Assembly: GCA_029226935.1 (NCBI GenBank)
Contig: JAQXYZ010000044.1
Location: 1-55,231 of the forward strand
Source: Bacillota bacterium
GTDB lineage: Bacteria; Bacillota; Clostridia; Lachnospirales; Lachnospiraceae
Length of the DNA: 55,231 nucleotides
Direction of reading: 5' to 3'
The notes under the pieces are model-generated. The model saw only the letters and a program-made list of their open reading frames with translations. It had not been told where the DNA came from and made no database searches. Within the stretch, counting starts at the first letter, position 1; every line of letters starts with the position of its first letter. Positions 36,026 to 44,054 of the stretch are shown piece after piece. Position numbers and translations under genes: made by a program.

Positions 36026-36694
36026 ATGATATATGTCGTCGAGGATGATAAAAATATTCGGGAAATAGAGGAAATTGCTCTTAAAAATTCCGGCTATCAG
36101 GTAGAATGCTTTGAATTTGCCGGAGATTTTATGACGGCACTTGAAAAGCAGATGCCGGATCTTCTTTTGTTGGATATCATGCTGCCTGACGCAGACGGAC
36201 TTCAACTGGTGGAGACTCTTCGTCAAAAGGCATCCACGAAACAGCTGCCCATCATTCTGGTAACAGCAAAGACAACTGAAATAGATAAAGTTAAGGGGTT
36301 GGACACAGGGGCAGATGATTATCTGACCAAGCCTTTTGGAATTATGGAGTTAATTTCAAGAGTTAAGGCACTTCTCAGGAGAACCTGCACAGAGCAGCCG
36401 GAAAAGGTAATTACTCTGGGCAATGTCTGTATGGATGAGGAGAGACATAAGGTAATGGTGGACGGTGAAAACTGTGAACTTACCTATAAGGAGTATGAGC
36501 TGTTAAAGCTGCTTATGACAAATGCCGGAATTGTTACTTCCAGAGAGGATATTCTTGAAAAGGTTTGGGGAACTGATTTTGAGGGGGAATCCAGAACTCT
36601 TGACATGCATATCAAGACGCTGCGACAAAAGCTTAAGGAAGCAGGCGGAATGATTAAAACTGTCAGAAATGTAGGATACATTTTTGATGTGTAG
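36026..36694 (+). CDS. phoP: Phosphate response regulator (OmpR/PhoB family)
   Basis: 222 residues. The receiver domain has the acidic pair VVEDD, the phospho-accepting Asp at about 50 (LLLDIMLPDADG), the conserved Thr in LVTAKTTEIDK and Lys in DDYLTKPFG. The winged-helix output domain ends in RTLDMHIKTLRQKLKEA and RNVGYIFDV. The start at 36026 is six nt after TGAGG; ATG 36020 with GGGAGA is nearly as good, and 35999 is less likely. Its place after the pst and cotransporter genes and before its kinase identifies it as the Pho regulator. It presumably binds the three-repeat box before pstS. Confidence 0.92.
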   Translation: MIYVVEDDKNIREIEEIALKNSGYQVECFEFAGDFMTALEKQMPDLLLLDIMLPDADGLQLVETLRQKASTKQLPIILVTAKTTEIDKVKGLDTGADDYLTKPFGIMELISRVKALLRRTCTEQPEKVITLGNVCMDEERHKVMVDGENCELTYKEYELLKLLMTNAGIVTSREDILEKVWGTDFEGESRTLDMHIKTLRQKLKEAGGMIKTVRNVGYIFDV

Positions 36695-36720
36695 CTATAA
36701 GAACAGAAGGAATAATTTTG

Positions 36721-38082
36721 ATGAAAAGAAAAATTAATAACAGATTAATCGGGACAGCTGCTTTGGCAATTTTGGCAACATTATTGCTCACGGCAGCTGT
36801 TTGTTATAATACCTTTAAAAAGCAGGTAATGGAGGATTTAAAAGGATATGCAGGCATTATCCGCTATGCTGTAGCAGAAGAGCAGATGGATTATTTAAGT
36901 GCAGCGAAGGAAGAACTAAAAAAGGAAAAATTAAGAGTGACTTTGGTTGCAGAAAGTGGAACTGTTATTTTTGATACCGATGCAGATGTGGAAAAGATGG
37001 AAAACCACCGCCATCGGCCCGAGATAGAAAGCGCTTTTTCAGAGGGGGAAGGCAGTATCATCCGTCAGTCGGATACGCTGGATGAGGATACTTATTATTA
37101 TGCGGTAAGGCTGGATAACGGACAGGTACTGCGTGTTGCCCGGGAGGTGGACAGTATTTACAGAATCATGGAAACTGCTGTCCCGTATCTGTTGATTTTT
37201 GCAGTTGTCATCTTTGGTATTTGCTGCGTTTTTTCCTATTTCCTGGCAGAAGGGATCATGCGTCCCATCAAGCTGATTGCGCAGGATACGGATAATATTG
37301 GAAGGACCGAAACTTATGAGGAGTTAAAGCCTTATATTGAGGCAATAAGGAGCCAACATGATGATGTGGTGCAGAATGCAATGATGCGGCAGCAGTTTAC
37401 GGCAAATGTTTCCCATGAATTAAAAACGCCTCTTGCGGCTATTTCCGGCTATGCGGAGCTGATTGAAAATGGAATGGCGGCTTCGGAGGAAGAGACACAC
37501 AGATTTGCAAAAGAGATTCATAAGAATGCCGGGAGACTGCTGACTCTAATCAACGATGTAATCAGACTTTCGCAGCTGGATGCAGAGGATGACGAAGAAA
37601 CGCTGGAGCCTGTCAATTTAAAGGAAATTGCACAAACCTGTGTCAATATGCTGCAGATGAATGCAGAGCAGCATCATGTGACCCTTGGATTCGAGGGTGA
37701 AAGCACCATTATCATGGCGACCAGACAGATGGCAGAGGAGGTGCTTTACAATCTTTGTGATAATGCCATCCGCTATAACAAAGAAGGAGGCAGTGTCTAT
37801 GTGACGGTGAGAGACAGGCTGGATACGGCAGTTCTGACGGTAAAGGATACGGGAATCGGAATACCTGAAGAACATCATGAGAGAATTTTTGAACGTTTTT
37901 ACAGGGTGGATAAGAGCAGGAGCAAGTCCACAGGCGGCACCGGCTTGGGGCTTGCAATTGTAAAGCATATTCTCTTAAAACTGAATGCTGTGCTACAGCT
38001 GGAAAGTGAAGAGGAAAAGGGAACTGAAATTACCGTTACCTTCCCGGCAGTGCGGGGTGCACAGTTTAAACAGAGAGATTAA
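36721..38082 (+). CDS. phoR: Phosphate sensor histidine kinase
   Basis: 453 residues: a helix at about 9-30, an extracytoplasmic segment (about 31-152), a second helix (about 153-176), a linker, the H box ANVSHELKTPLAAISGYAEL (His about 232), and the ATPase domain with NLCDNAIRYNKEGG, DTGIGIPEEHHERIFERFYR and GGTGLGLAIVKHIL. All catalytic boxes are intact. ATG 36721 has AGAAGGA ten nt upstream. It pairs with the response regulator 26 bp before it. In the Pho system the kinase is inhibited by PhoU at the transporter. Confidence 0.93.
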   Translation: MKRKINNRLIGTAALAILATLLLTAAVCYNTFKKQVMEDLKGYAGIIRYAVAEEQMDYLSAAKEELKKEKLRVTLVAESGTVIFDTDADVEKMENHRHRPEIESAFSEGEGSIIRQSDTLDEDTYYYAVRLDNGQVLRVAREVDSIYRIMETAVPYLLIFAVVIFGICCVFSYFLAEGIMRPIKLIAQDTDNIGRTETYEELKPYIEAIRSQHDDVVQNAMMRQQFTANVSHELKTPLAAISGYAELIENGMAASEEETHRFAKEIHKNAGRLLTLINDVIRLSQLDAEDDEETLEPVNLKEIAQTCVNMLQMNAEQHHVTLGFEGESTIIMATRQMAEEVLYNLCDNAIRYNKEGGSVYVTVRDRLDTAVLTVKDTGIGIPEEHHERIFERFYRVDKSRSKSTGGTGLGLAIVKHILLKLNAVLQLESEEEKGTEITVTFPAVRGAQFKQRD

Positions 38083-38111
38083 AAGAGTCCGTTTTATGGG
38101 ACTTCCGTAAT

Positions 38112-38150
38112 GTTATTCTGATATTAGAAAAGAAAAGAGCTTAGAATAAC
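38112..38150 (+). repeat. Inverted repeat ending at the ribosome site of the small-protein gene
   Basis: GTTATTCT (38112-38119) and AGAATAAC (38143-38150) are perfect complements with a 23-nt A/G-rich loop. The second arm directly abuts AGGAGG (38151-38156), so folding could influence translation of the next open reading frame. Confidence 0.5.
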
Positions 38151-38163
38151 AGGAGGAAGAATT

Positions 38164-38265
38164 ATGAAAGGATACTTTGTTTTTAACGGATATATGGGAT
38201 TGGTAGAGGACGGCTATATGCTGTTTGCAAGCGAGGAGGATTATTTAGATTATATGGAAAATTAG
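38164..38265 (+). CDS. Small conserved-looking protein, 33 residues
   Basis: The frame reads MKGYFVFNGYMGLVEDGYML followed by FASEEDYLDYMEN and a TAG stop. A full AGGAGG stands seven nt before the ATG, stronger than most sites in the window, and the gene sits alone in the 250 bp between phoR and the DNA glycosylase gene. The peptide is rich in Tyr, Gly and acidic residues, with no membrane helix or signal. Similar short GYMG...YMLFASE proteins occur, as far as I recall, in related gut Clostridia. Function is unknown; the position suggests expression with or after the Pho genes. Confidence 0.7.
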   Translation: MKGYFVFNGYMGLVEDGYMLFASEEDYLDYMEN

Positions 38266-38335
38266 CCAATCTTCCTGTATACTGTAGGCATGAAGGCAGA
38301 TGAGATCAGGCATTCATGTATGGGAGGATTTACAG

Positions 38336-38869
38336 ATGGGGAAACGGTTGGGAAGAAGAAGCTTAAGTGAACCTGCTACGGAGCTTGCAAAGGAGCTTTT
38401 GGGAAAGCTCCTTTGCAGACGGACGGAGAGCGGAGTTTTAAAATACAGAATTATGGAAACGGAATGCTACTATGGGGAAGAGGACACAGCCTGCCATGCC
38501 AGCAAGGGCAAGACAGAGCGGACGAAGGTGTTGTATGAACAGGGTGGAACCGCCTATGTTTATCTTTGCTATGGGATGCATTCTTTGTTTAATGTGGTCA
38601 GTGGAAAAAAGGGACATCCGGAAGCAGTGCTCATCCGCGGAGTGACAGGTTATAACGGGCCGGGTAAGCTGACGAAGGCCATGCACATTGACCGGACTTT
38701 GAATGGGGAGGATATGGTCAGCTCAGGCGAGCTTTGGATTGAGGATGATGGATGCAGACCTGATTATGTTGCAGCTAAGAGAGTCGGAATAGATTATGCC
38801 ACAGAGGAATACAGGAATATTTTGTGGAGATTTATTGTAAATGACGGCAGCTATAAGCCTGCGAAATAG
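38336..38869 (+). CDS. DNA-3-methyladenine glycosylase (AAG/MPG family)
   Basis: 177-residue base-excision repair enzyme that removes alkylated purines. Family features: LAKELLGKLLCRR, the catalytic-Glu segment RIMETECYYGEEDTACHASK, TAYVYLCYGMHSLFNVVSG, VLIRGVTG and GPGKLTKAMHID. It is a little shorter than the usual 190-200. ATG 38336 follows GGGAGGA; the frame upstream to 38300 is not preferred. Confidence 0.93.
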   Translation: MGKRLGRRSLSEPATELAKELLGKLLCRRTESGVLKYRIMETECYYGEEDTACHASKGKTERTKVLYEQGGTAYVYLCYGMHSLFNVVSGKKGHPEAVLIRGVTGYNGPGKLTKAMHIDRTLNGEDMVSSGELWIEDDGCRPDYVAAKRVGIDYATEEYRNILWRFIVNDGSYKPAK

Positions 38870-38944
38870 GAGAGATATAGGGGTGTGAAGGAAACAGCAG
38901 ATGCAGGAATGCAGATTCTGTTAAACAGCGCGATAACTTACAAC

Positions 38945-39046
38945 TTTTCACAGAAATTGGTATATTTTATACTTAACTTACAGGTAATAACAAAGCAGTT
39001 GTCTGCAGGGCAGAAGGTCTGTGCATATCTTTGGCACAAATGCCCT
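38945..39046 (+). promoter_or_regulatory. Candidate promoter and hairpin leader of the Spo0A-like gene
   Basis: A TATACT -10 (38968-38973) with a weak TTTTCA -35 (38945-38950) is followed by a nested hairpin: AGGGCA (39007-39012) with TGCCCT (39041-39046) and, inside, TGTGC (39020-39024) with GCACA (39034-39038). No T-run follows. The 207-bp gap before the gene otherwise holds nothing recognised. Confidence 0.4.
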
Positions 39047-39076
39047 GAAACTGTGGAAAGAATGGGGAGTACATAG

Positions 39077-39442
39077 ATGATTGAGGAAGAAAAAAGAGTA
39101 GAACAGTTAATATCGGAATTTATGCTGGATATGGGTGTGCCTGCACATTTGAAGGGGTATCGTTATGTGCGTACGGCAGTTCTGATGGCGAAGTCAGATA
39201 TGAAAGTGGTGGGAAGTGTTACAAAGCTTCTTTACCCTGAGATTGCAAAGCTGTATAATACTACTGACGGCAAGGTGGAGAGGGCAATCCGCAATGCAAT
39301 TGAAATTTCCTGGGAAAGGGGAAACAAAAAGACTTTTGAGGAGATGTTCGGTTATTGCGCGGAAAGCGGACAGGGCCGTCCTACCAACAGCGAATATATT
39401 GCTGCCATTGCCGACGCAGTGAGGCTGAAAGCGGCAAAATAA
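39077..39442 (+). CDS. Free-standing Spo0A-type C-terminal DNA-binding domain protein
   Basis: 121 residues that are almost entirely the Spo0A C-terminal effector domain: MGVPAHLKGYRYVRTAVLMA, VTKLLYPEIAKLYNTTDGKV with ERAIRNAIEISWERG, and the end RPTNSEYIAAIADAVRLK. The helix that reads 0A boxes is present, but there is no receiver domain and hence no phosphorylation switch. The gene starts at ATG 39077 with GGGGAG about nine nt upstream. It could be a constitutive or competing regulator of Spo0A targets, or control the neighbouring glycan genes. It is not the cell's main Spo0A. Confidence 0.85.
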   Translation: MIEEEKRVEQLISEFMLDMGVPAHLKGYRYVRTAVLMAKSDMKVVGSVTKLLYPEIAKLYNTTDGKVERAIRNAIEISWERGNKKTFEEMFGYCAESGQGRPTNSEYIAAIADAVRLKAAK

Positions 39443-39446
39443 ACAA

Positions 39447-39516
39447 TGAAGCGTTATCACTTTTGGAGGGCAGGGCTGAAGGAGCGCGTTTTCCCACATT
39501 TTGTACAAACGCTTCA
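39447..39516 (+). repeat. Long-range inverted repeat in the glycan operon leader
   Basis: TGAAGCGTT (39447-39455) and AACGCTTCA (39508-39516) are perfect 9-nt complements closing a 52-nt G-rich interior. The second arm ends four nt before the GGAGG of the aminotransferase gene. It may be a structured leader RNA; no known riboswitch class was recognised. Confidence 0.4.
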
Positions 39517-39530
39517 GAATGGAGGAAATT

Positions 39531-40724
39531 ATGGATAAGCCTGCAATTTGCGGAGGAACCCCGATACGGGAAACGAAAATATTTTATGGACATCAGTACA
39601 TAGATGAGGATGATATACAGGCAGTAGTGGATGTGCTCAGAAGCGATTATCTTACCTGTGGACCCAAAATCGGCGAACTGGAGGACAAATTGTGTCAGAT
39701 AACCGGAGCAAAGTATGCGGTGGTGTGCAGTAATGGAACGGCAGCGCTGCATCTTGCATGTATGGCAGCAGGTGTGATGGCAGGGGATGAGGTAATCACA
39801 ACGCCTATTACCTTTGCGGCATCTGCAAACTGTGCTCTTTACTGCGGCGCAAAGCCGGTGTTTGCTGATATCAATGAAGAAACCTACAATATTGATCCTG
39901 CCAATGTTGAAGCCCTGACCAATGAAAAGACTAGAGCAGTGGTGGCAGTGGATTATACCGGACAGTCTGTAGAACTTGACAGATTGCTGGAGCATTGCCG
40001 TAAACATCACTTGGTGCTGATCGAGGATGGCGCACATGTAATCGGAACCAGATACAAGGGAAAATGTAACGGATCTATCGCAGATATGACTACTTTAAGC
40101 TTTCATCCGGTAAAGACTGTTACCGGTGGTGAGGGCGGTGCAGTACTGACCAACAGTGAGGAATATTACAAAAAGCTGATTTTATATCGTGCCCATGGAA
40201 TTACCAGAGCGCCTGAGCAGATGGAGCATGAGCCGGATGGACCATGGTATTATGAGCAGGTGGCGCTTGGAATGAATTACCGAATGACCGATATGCAGGC
40301 GGCACTGCTCATCAGCCAGCTCAATAAGCTTCCTGCATTTTCAAAACGCAGAAAGGAAATTGTAAAGGCGTATAATGAGGCATTTTCAAAGCTGCCCCAG
40401 ATTATTGTACAGAAGGAAATACCTGAATCAGATACCACAAGGCATTTATATATTCTCAGATTGAACAGAGAACATCTGAAAATAGACCGGAAACAGTTTT
40501 TTGACGCTTTGGCGGCAGAAAATATCTGCTGCAATGTGCATTATATACCGACTTACTATTTCCCATATTATGAAAAGCTTGGCTATCAGCGAGGACTTTG
40601 CCCAAAGGCGGAGAAGCTTTATGAAGAAATTATCAGTTTGCCCCTTTATTATGCAATGACTGATCAGGATGTGCAGGATGTCATCGGTGCAGTTACGAAG
40701 ATTGCAGAGTATTATAGTATTTAA
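39531..40724 (+). CDS. pseC: PseC-like nucleotide-sugar 4-aminotransferase (DegT family)
   Basis: 397-residue PLP enzyme that puts an amino group on C4 of a UDP-4-keto-6-deoxy sugar. Start MDKPAICGGTPIRETKIFYG, ATG 39531 after GGAGG. The SNGTAALHLA loop, EDGAH (Asp about 166 to the PLP ring nitrogen) and SFHPVKTVTGGEGG with the PLP Lys at 195 are intact. The closest type by eye is PseC (UDP-4-amino-4,6-dideoxy-N-acetyl-altrosamine transaminase). It opens a three-gene rightward operon; the PseG, PseI and PseF partners are encoded on the opposite strand just beyond. The sugar's identity is inferred from those partners. Confidence 0.85.
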   Translation: MDKPAICGGTPIRETKIFYGHQYIDEDDIQAVVDVLRSDYLTCGPKIGELEDKLCQITGAKYAVVCSNGTAALHLACMAAGVMAGDEVITTPITFAASANCALYCGAKPVFADINEETYNIDPANVEALTNEKTRAVVAVDYTGQSVELDRLLEHCRKHHLVLIEDGAHVIGTRYKGKCNGSIADMTTLSFHPVKTVTGGEGGAVLTNSEEYYKKLILYRAHGITRAPEQMEHEPDGPWYYEQVALGMNYRMTDMQAALLISQLNKLPAFSKRRKEIVKAYNEAFSKLPQIIVQKEIPESDTTRHLYILRLNREHLKIDRKQFFDALAAENICCNVHYIPTYYFPYYEKLGYQRGLCPKAEKLYEEIISLPLYYAMTDQDVQDVIGAVTKIAEYYSI

Positions 40725-40741
40725 AGGTTGGGAAGAAACAA

Positions 40742-41770
40742 ATGAAGTTGAGTGTGATAGTACCTGTTTATAATATGGCGGCAGGAGACAAGCTGACATG
40801 GTGCTTGGATTCACTGATTAACCAGACGATTTCAGATTATGAGATCATTGCGGTAGACGACTGCTCTACAGATAATTCACTGGAGATACTGCGTGATTAT
40901 GAGAAGCAATATCCTGACAAATTTAAGGTGATTGCCTCTTTGGTCAATCAAAAGCAGGGGGGTGCCAAAAATTTAGGGCTTGAGCAGGCGAAGGGGGAGT
41001 GGATTGGCTTTATTGACAGCGATGACTGGATTACCCCGGATTTTTATGAGAAGCTGCTGACCCGGGCAGAGGAAACCGGGGCAGACATGGTGGGCTGTGA
41101 CTATCATCTGACTCATGAGCACAGTATGGAGATCGGTCAGATTGTACACAATAATCGTCCATCTCAGGCAGGTGTTCTTACCAAAGAAAAATACCGGTCT
41201 CTGATTTTGGATAGTGGAAGTCTGGTGGTCAAGATTTATAAAAGGCATATTATCTATGATTTTCCCAATCGCTTTCCGGAGCATATTTTCTATGAGGATA
41301 ATGCAATCAGTAATTCATGGATGCTGCGGGCTAAGCATTTTGAGTATTTGGAGGAGCCTCTTTACTATTATTACCAGCATGATACCTCCACTGTTCATAC
41401 GATTACCCAGAAGCGCTGTGAAGACCGCATGGAGGCAGCACGGGTAATGGTGAGGGAAGCCAGAGAGTTTGGTTATCTGGAGGAATATTATCCTGAGATA
41501 GAGAGCAGCTTTACCACATTGTTTTATGTGAATACCCTGTTTTCCTATATGGCAGGAGTGAAGAAGAAAAAATATGCCTTTGTCAGGGCAATGGGAAGGG
41601 AAATGCGGGAAACTTTTCCCGGGTTTATGGATAATCCTTACTATCAGGAGAGGGTTCATGCAGAAGAGAGGAAGCTGATCGGAATGCATATGAAGTCTAC
41701 CCTGTATTTTATGCTGTACTATAAGCTTTTATGGGGATACAGAAATTTCAGAAAAAAATTAAAGGGTTAA
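40742..41770 (+). CDS. Family 2 glycosyltransferase
   Basis: 342 residues, soluble GT-A fold: VIVPVYNMAAG, VDDCSTDNSLEILRDYE, GGAKNLGLEQAKGEWIGF with the metal-binding IDSDDW, and FYEDNAISNSWMLR. The C-terminal third is helical without clear membrane segments. It resembles transferases of capsule or flagellin glycan loci. It starts 17 bp after the aminotransferase and ends ten bp before the ATP-grasp gene. Donor and acceptor are unknown. Confidence 0.88.
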   Translation: MKLSVIVPVYNMAAGDKLTWCLDSLINQTISDYEIIAVDDCSTDNSLEILRDYEKQYPDKFKVIASLVNQKQGGAKNLGLEQAKGEWIGFIDSDDWITPDFYEKLLTRAEETGADMVGCDYHLTHEHSMEIGQIVHNNRPSQAGVLTKEKYRSLILDSGSLVVKIYKRHIIYDFPNRFPEHIFYEDNAISNSWMLRAKHFEYLEEPLYYYYQHDTSTVHTITQKRCEDRMEAARVMVREAREFGYLEEYYPEIESSFTTLFYVNTLFSYMAGVKKKKYAFVRAMGREMRETFPGFMDNPYYQERVHAEERKLIGMHMKSTLYFMLYYKLLWGYRNFRKKLKG

Positions 41771-41780
41771 ATTTATAAAG

Positions 41781-42953
41781 ATGAGAGCAGTGATTATCGG
41801 TGCCAGCAGTGAGGCACTTCACACAATTGAAATGGCACATAAGCATGGTCTTACGGTGATTGCACTGGATGGGAATCCGGACGCACCGGGACTTAAGGCG
41901 GCAGATGCAGGATTTGTGGTCGATATTTCCGATGAAGCAGCCACGATAGAGAGGGTCAGACGGGAAAAGGCTGACTTTGTACTTACAGTACCGATCGGAA
42001 GGTATCTGACTACGATTGGCGCAGTAAACGATGCGCTTGGGCTGCCGGGGATCAGCAGGGAAATGGCATCTCTTTGTACAGATAAGCTTCTCTTTCATCA
42101 GAGACTGTGGGAAAAGGGATTGAGGAACTGTCATTGTTATCTGGTGGAGCAGGGGAAAATTACAGACAGCAGTCCTGTGATAACGTTTCCTGCGATTTTA
42201 AAGCCAAGGTTTGGGTCCGGCAGCAGGGGAATCCACTTTCTTAACAGCGAGCGGGAGATGGAAGGCGCGCTGAAAGAGACTGGCGATGAAGCCTATGTGC
42301 TGGAGGAGTGCATTACAGGGGAAGAGTATGGCGTGGATGGGGCAGTGACGAAGGACGGCTTTCAGATGATCCTGCTTCGCAAAAAGGAAAACACACCGCC
42401 GCCAGCCAGACAGGCGGTGGGTTATATTTCTGTGCAGAACACGGATCCGTTCTGGCAGAAGGTGTACACCTACATGGTGCAGATTACAACACATCTGAAG
42501 CTGAAGGATTGTCTGCTGCATGCAGATATCATTAAGGGGGATGATGGCCCATTTGTGATAGAGCTTTCTGCCAGACCTTCCGGGCACAATCTCCATAATC
42601 TTTTTACTCCACTATGTACAGGGGTAGATATGGCAGAGGAGTATATTAAGTACCGGATGGGGCTTCCTTATGGCTTTGAGCCCTCCGAGACCAGACCTAT
42701 GATGATTCACTATTTTGATATGCAGGGAACGGCGCTTCATGTGCCATCCGAAGAGGAAGTCAGACGGATTGTCCGCACAAGGCTTGCAGCATGGGAATGT
42801 CATATAAAGAAGGGCGAAGAATTAAAGCCCGTGTCGGATGGTCATTCGGTGATGGGACGAGGGTATTTTATTCTGGAGGGCGAGGATGAAAAAGTTTTAA
42901 GAGAGGATGTCCTTAAAGTAAAGAAACTTTTTTTGGATACAGCCGGTGTCTGA
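41781..42953 (+). CDS. ATP-grasp ligase in the nonulosonic acid locus
   Basis: 390 residues. A Rossmann-like N-terminal domain (MRAVIIGASSEALHTIEMA, VIALDGNPDAPGL) is followed by the ATP-grasp fold: FPAILKPRFGSGSRGIHFL, YVLEECITGEEYGVDGAV and the Mg-ligand segment LLHADIIKGDDGPFVIELSARPSGH. A C-terminal domain (about 290-390) completes it. This architecture is that of carboxylate-amine ligases similar to carbamoyl-phosphate synthase/PurK relatives, which join a carboxylic acid to an amine through an acyl phosphate. Its placement beside sugar amination and NulO genes suggests it acylates an amino sugar with an amino acid or other acid. The substrate is inferred only. Confidence 0.85.
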   Translation: MRAVIIGASSEALHTIEMAHKHGLTVIALDGNPDAPGLKAADAGFVVDISDEAATIERVRREKADFVLTVPIGRYLTTIGAVNDALGLPGISREMASLCTDKLLFHQRLWEKGLRNCHCYLVEQGKITDSSPVITFPAILKPRFGSGSRGIHFLNSEREMEGALKETGDEAYVLEECITGEEYGVDGAVTKDGFQMILLRKKENTPPPARQAVGYISVQNTDPFWQKVYTYMVQITTHLKLKDCLLHADIIKGDDGPFVIELSARPSGHNLHNLFTPLCTGVDMAEEYIKYRMGLPYGFEPSETRPMMIHYFDMQGTALHVPSEEEVRRIVRTRLAAWECHIKKGEELKPVSDGHSVMGRGYFILEGEDEKVLREDVLKVKKLFLDTAGV

Positions 42954-44054
42954 TTATAATTTCATCATGGCATCTGCAATCCGCAGTGCACCCATTCCGT
43001 CAATTAATCTGTGCATGGTATCATGTGCAGATTTTCTTTTTGAATAGGAGGAAGCGGAGGCTGTAAGCATTGATTTCAGGAAGAGAGTCACATGCTCCAT
43101 AACAGTCTCATAATCAGTGCAAAGATTTCCGGCGCAGGGAATCGCACCTGTTTCTTCAAAAGCCCTGGCAGAAGTTAGCTGATTATCCGCCATAGTAAAG
43201 CTGATGGTGGGAACACCGAGGGCACAGAGCTCATAAAGAGTGGTACCGGAAGCGGAAACTGCCAGATCACATTTTGCCATCAGAGATGCCATGTCTGATA
43301 CATTTTCATGGAGCTGTAAAAAGGGGTATTCACGGGAAAGTGCGTAGAGCGCTTCCCGGTCCGTGTTTAGTCTGCCCACTACAATGTGGAAGGTCACAGT
43401 TTCTATAGAAGGTACTGCAACTTTGCAGAGCTTTTTGGACAGTTCCAGACAAAAATGATAGGGATCACTTCCACCGGAGGTAATAAGCACGTCAGAAACA
43501 GTATCCCTGACTTTGATTTCTCTGCCTTGAAACTGGCTTCGAAGGGGGGCATAGGACGCCCCTAAAAGACGCTTTCCTGCCCTTTGATAAAACGCTTCTA
43601 AGGAAGAAAGCTGATCATCAGGAATTACATCATAGTTGATCAGCAGGTCTACAGGGTAATCAAAGAGCTGCAAATCATCTATATAAGCGGTCTTTACAAG
43701 CGGGTTTACGGAATGAACGGCAGACAGATATTCCTCTGTGATGTAGTAAGAATCCAGAAGAAAAATGATGCTTTTTTTGGCTTGTAAAGCCTCATCTGCA
43801 GCGTGGGCAAGCAGAGCGCAAAGCTCAGGCAGTTCCTGTTCTAAGTGCTTGTAGCAGGCGGTTTTCAGACAGGTAATGGGAAAATCGGTAAGGGCGGACA
43901 AAAGGTTCACGCTCTCCTGATCAGAGACAAGAAAATGTACTTTCATGCCCTTCTGCACACAAATTTGGGCAACAGAAACACAGCGTACCAGATGCCCGGA
44001 CGCAATCCTGCTGTTTCCATCTGTGCGAATATAAATTAATCGATCAGCTCCCAC
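42954..44054 (-). CDS. pseG: PseG-like UDP-sugar hydrolase
   Basis: 366 residues, GT-B-like fold. The N-terminus YIRTDGNSRIASGHLVRC is the PseG signature; later LLDSYYITEEYL, YIDDLQLFDYPVDLLINYD, VLITSGGSDPYH and AVSASGTTLYELCALGVP are typical. PseG removes UDP from the 2,4-diamino-sugar to give the free sugar used by PseI. Start is GTG 44054, overlapping pseI by 19 bp. It ends with no gap against the ATP-grasp gene coming from the other side. Confidence 0.87.
   Translation of the reverse strand: MGADRLIYIRTDGNSRIASGHLVRCVSVAQICVQKGMKVHFLVSDQESVNLLSALTDFPITCLKTACYKHLEQELPELCALLAHAADEALQAKKSIIFLLDSYYITEEYLSAVHSVNPLVKTAYIDDLQLFDYPVDLLINYDVIPDDQLSSLEAFYQRAGKRLLGASYAPLRSQFQGREIKVRDTVSDVLITSGGSDPYHFCLELSKKLCKVAVPSIETVTFHIVVGRLNTDREALYALSREYPFLQLHENVSDMASLMAKCDLAVSASGTTLYELCALGVPTISFTMADNQLTSARAFEETGAIPCAGNLCTDYETVMEHVTLFLKSMLTASASSYSKRKSAHDTMHRLIDGMGALRIADAMMKL

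Noticed and set aside
36718-36720. TTG as the start of phoR
   Set aside because: The ATG immediately after it has suitable spacing to AGAAGGA.
38885-39076. 63-codon frame from a GTG, ending one base before the Spo0A-like gene
   Set aside because: Its composition is unlike a protein and it covers a likely promoter and hairpin; the stop/start adjacency appears to be chance. It was also considered as a relic of a receiver domain, but no receiver motif is present.
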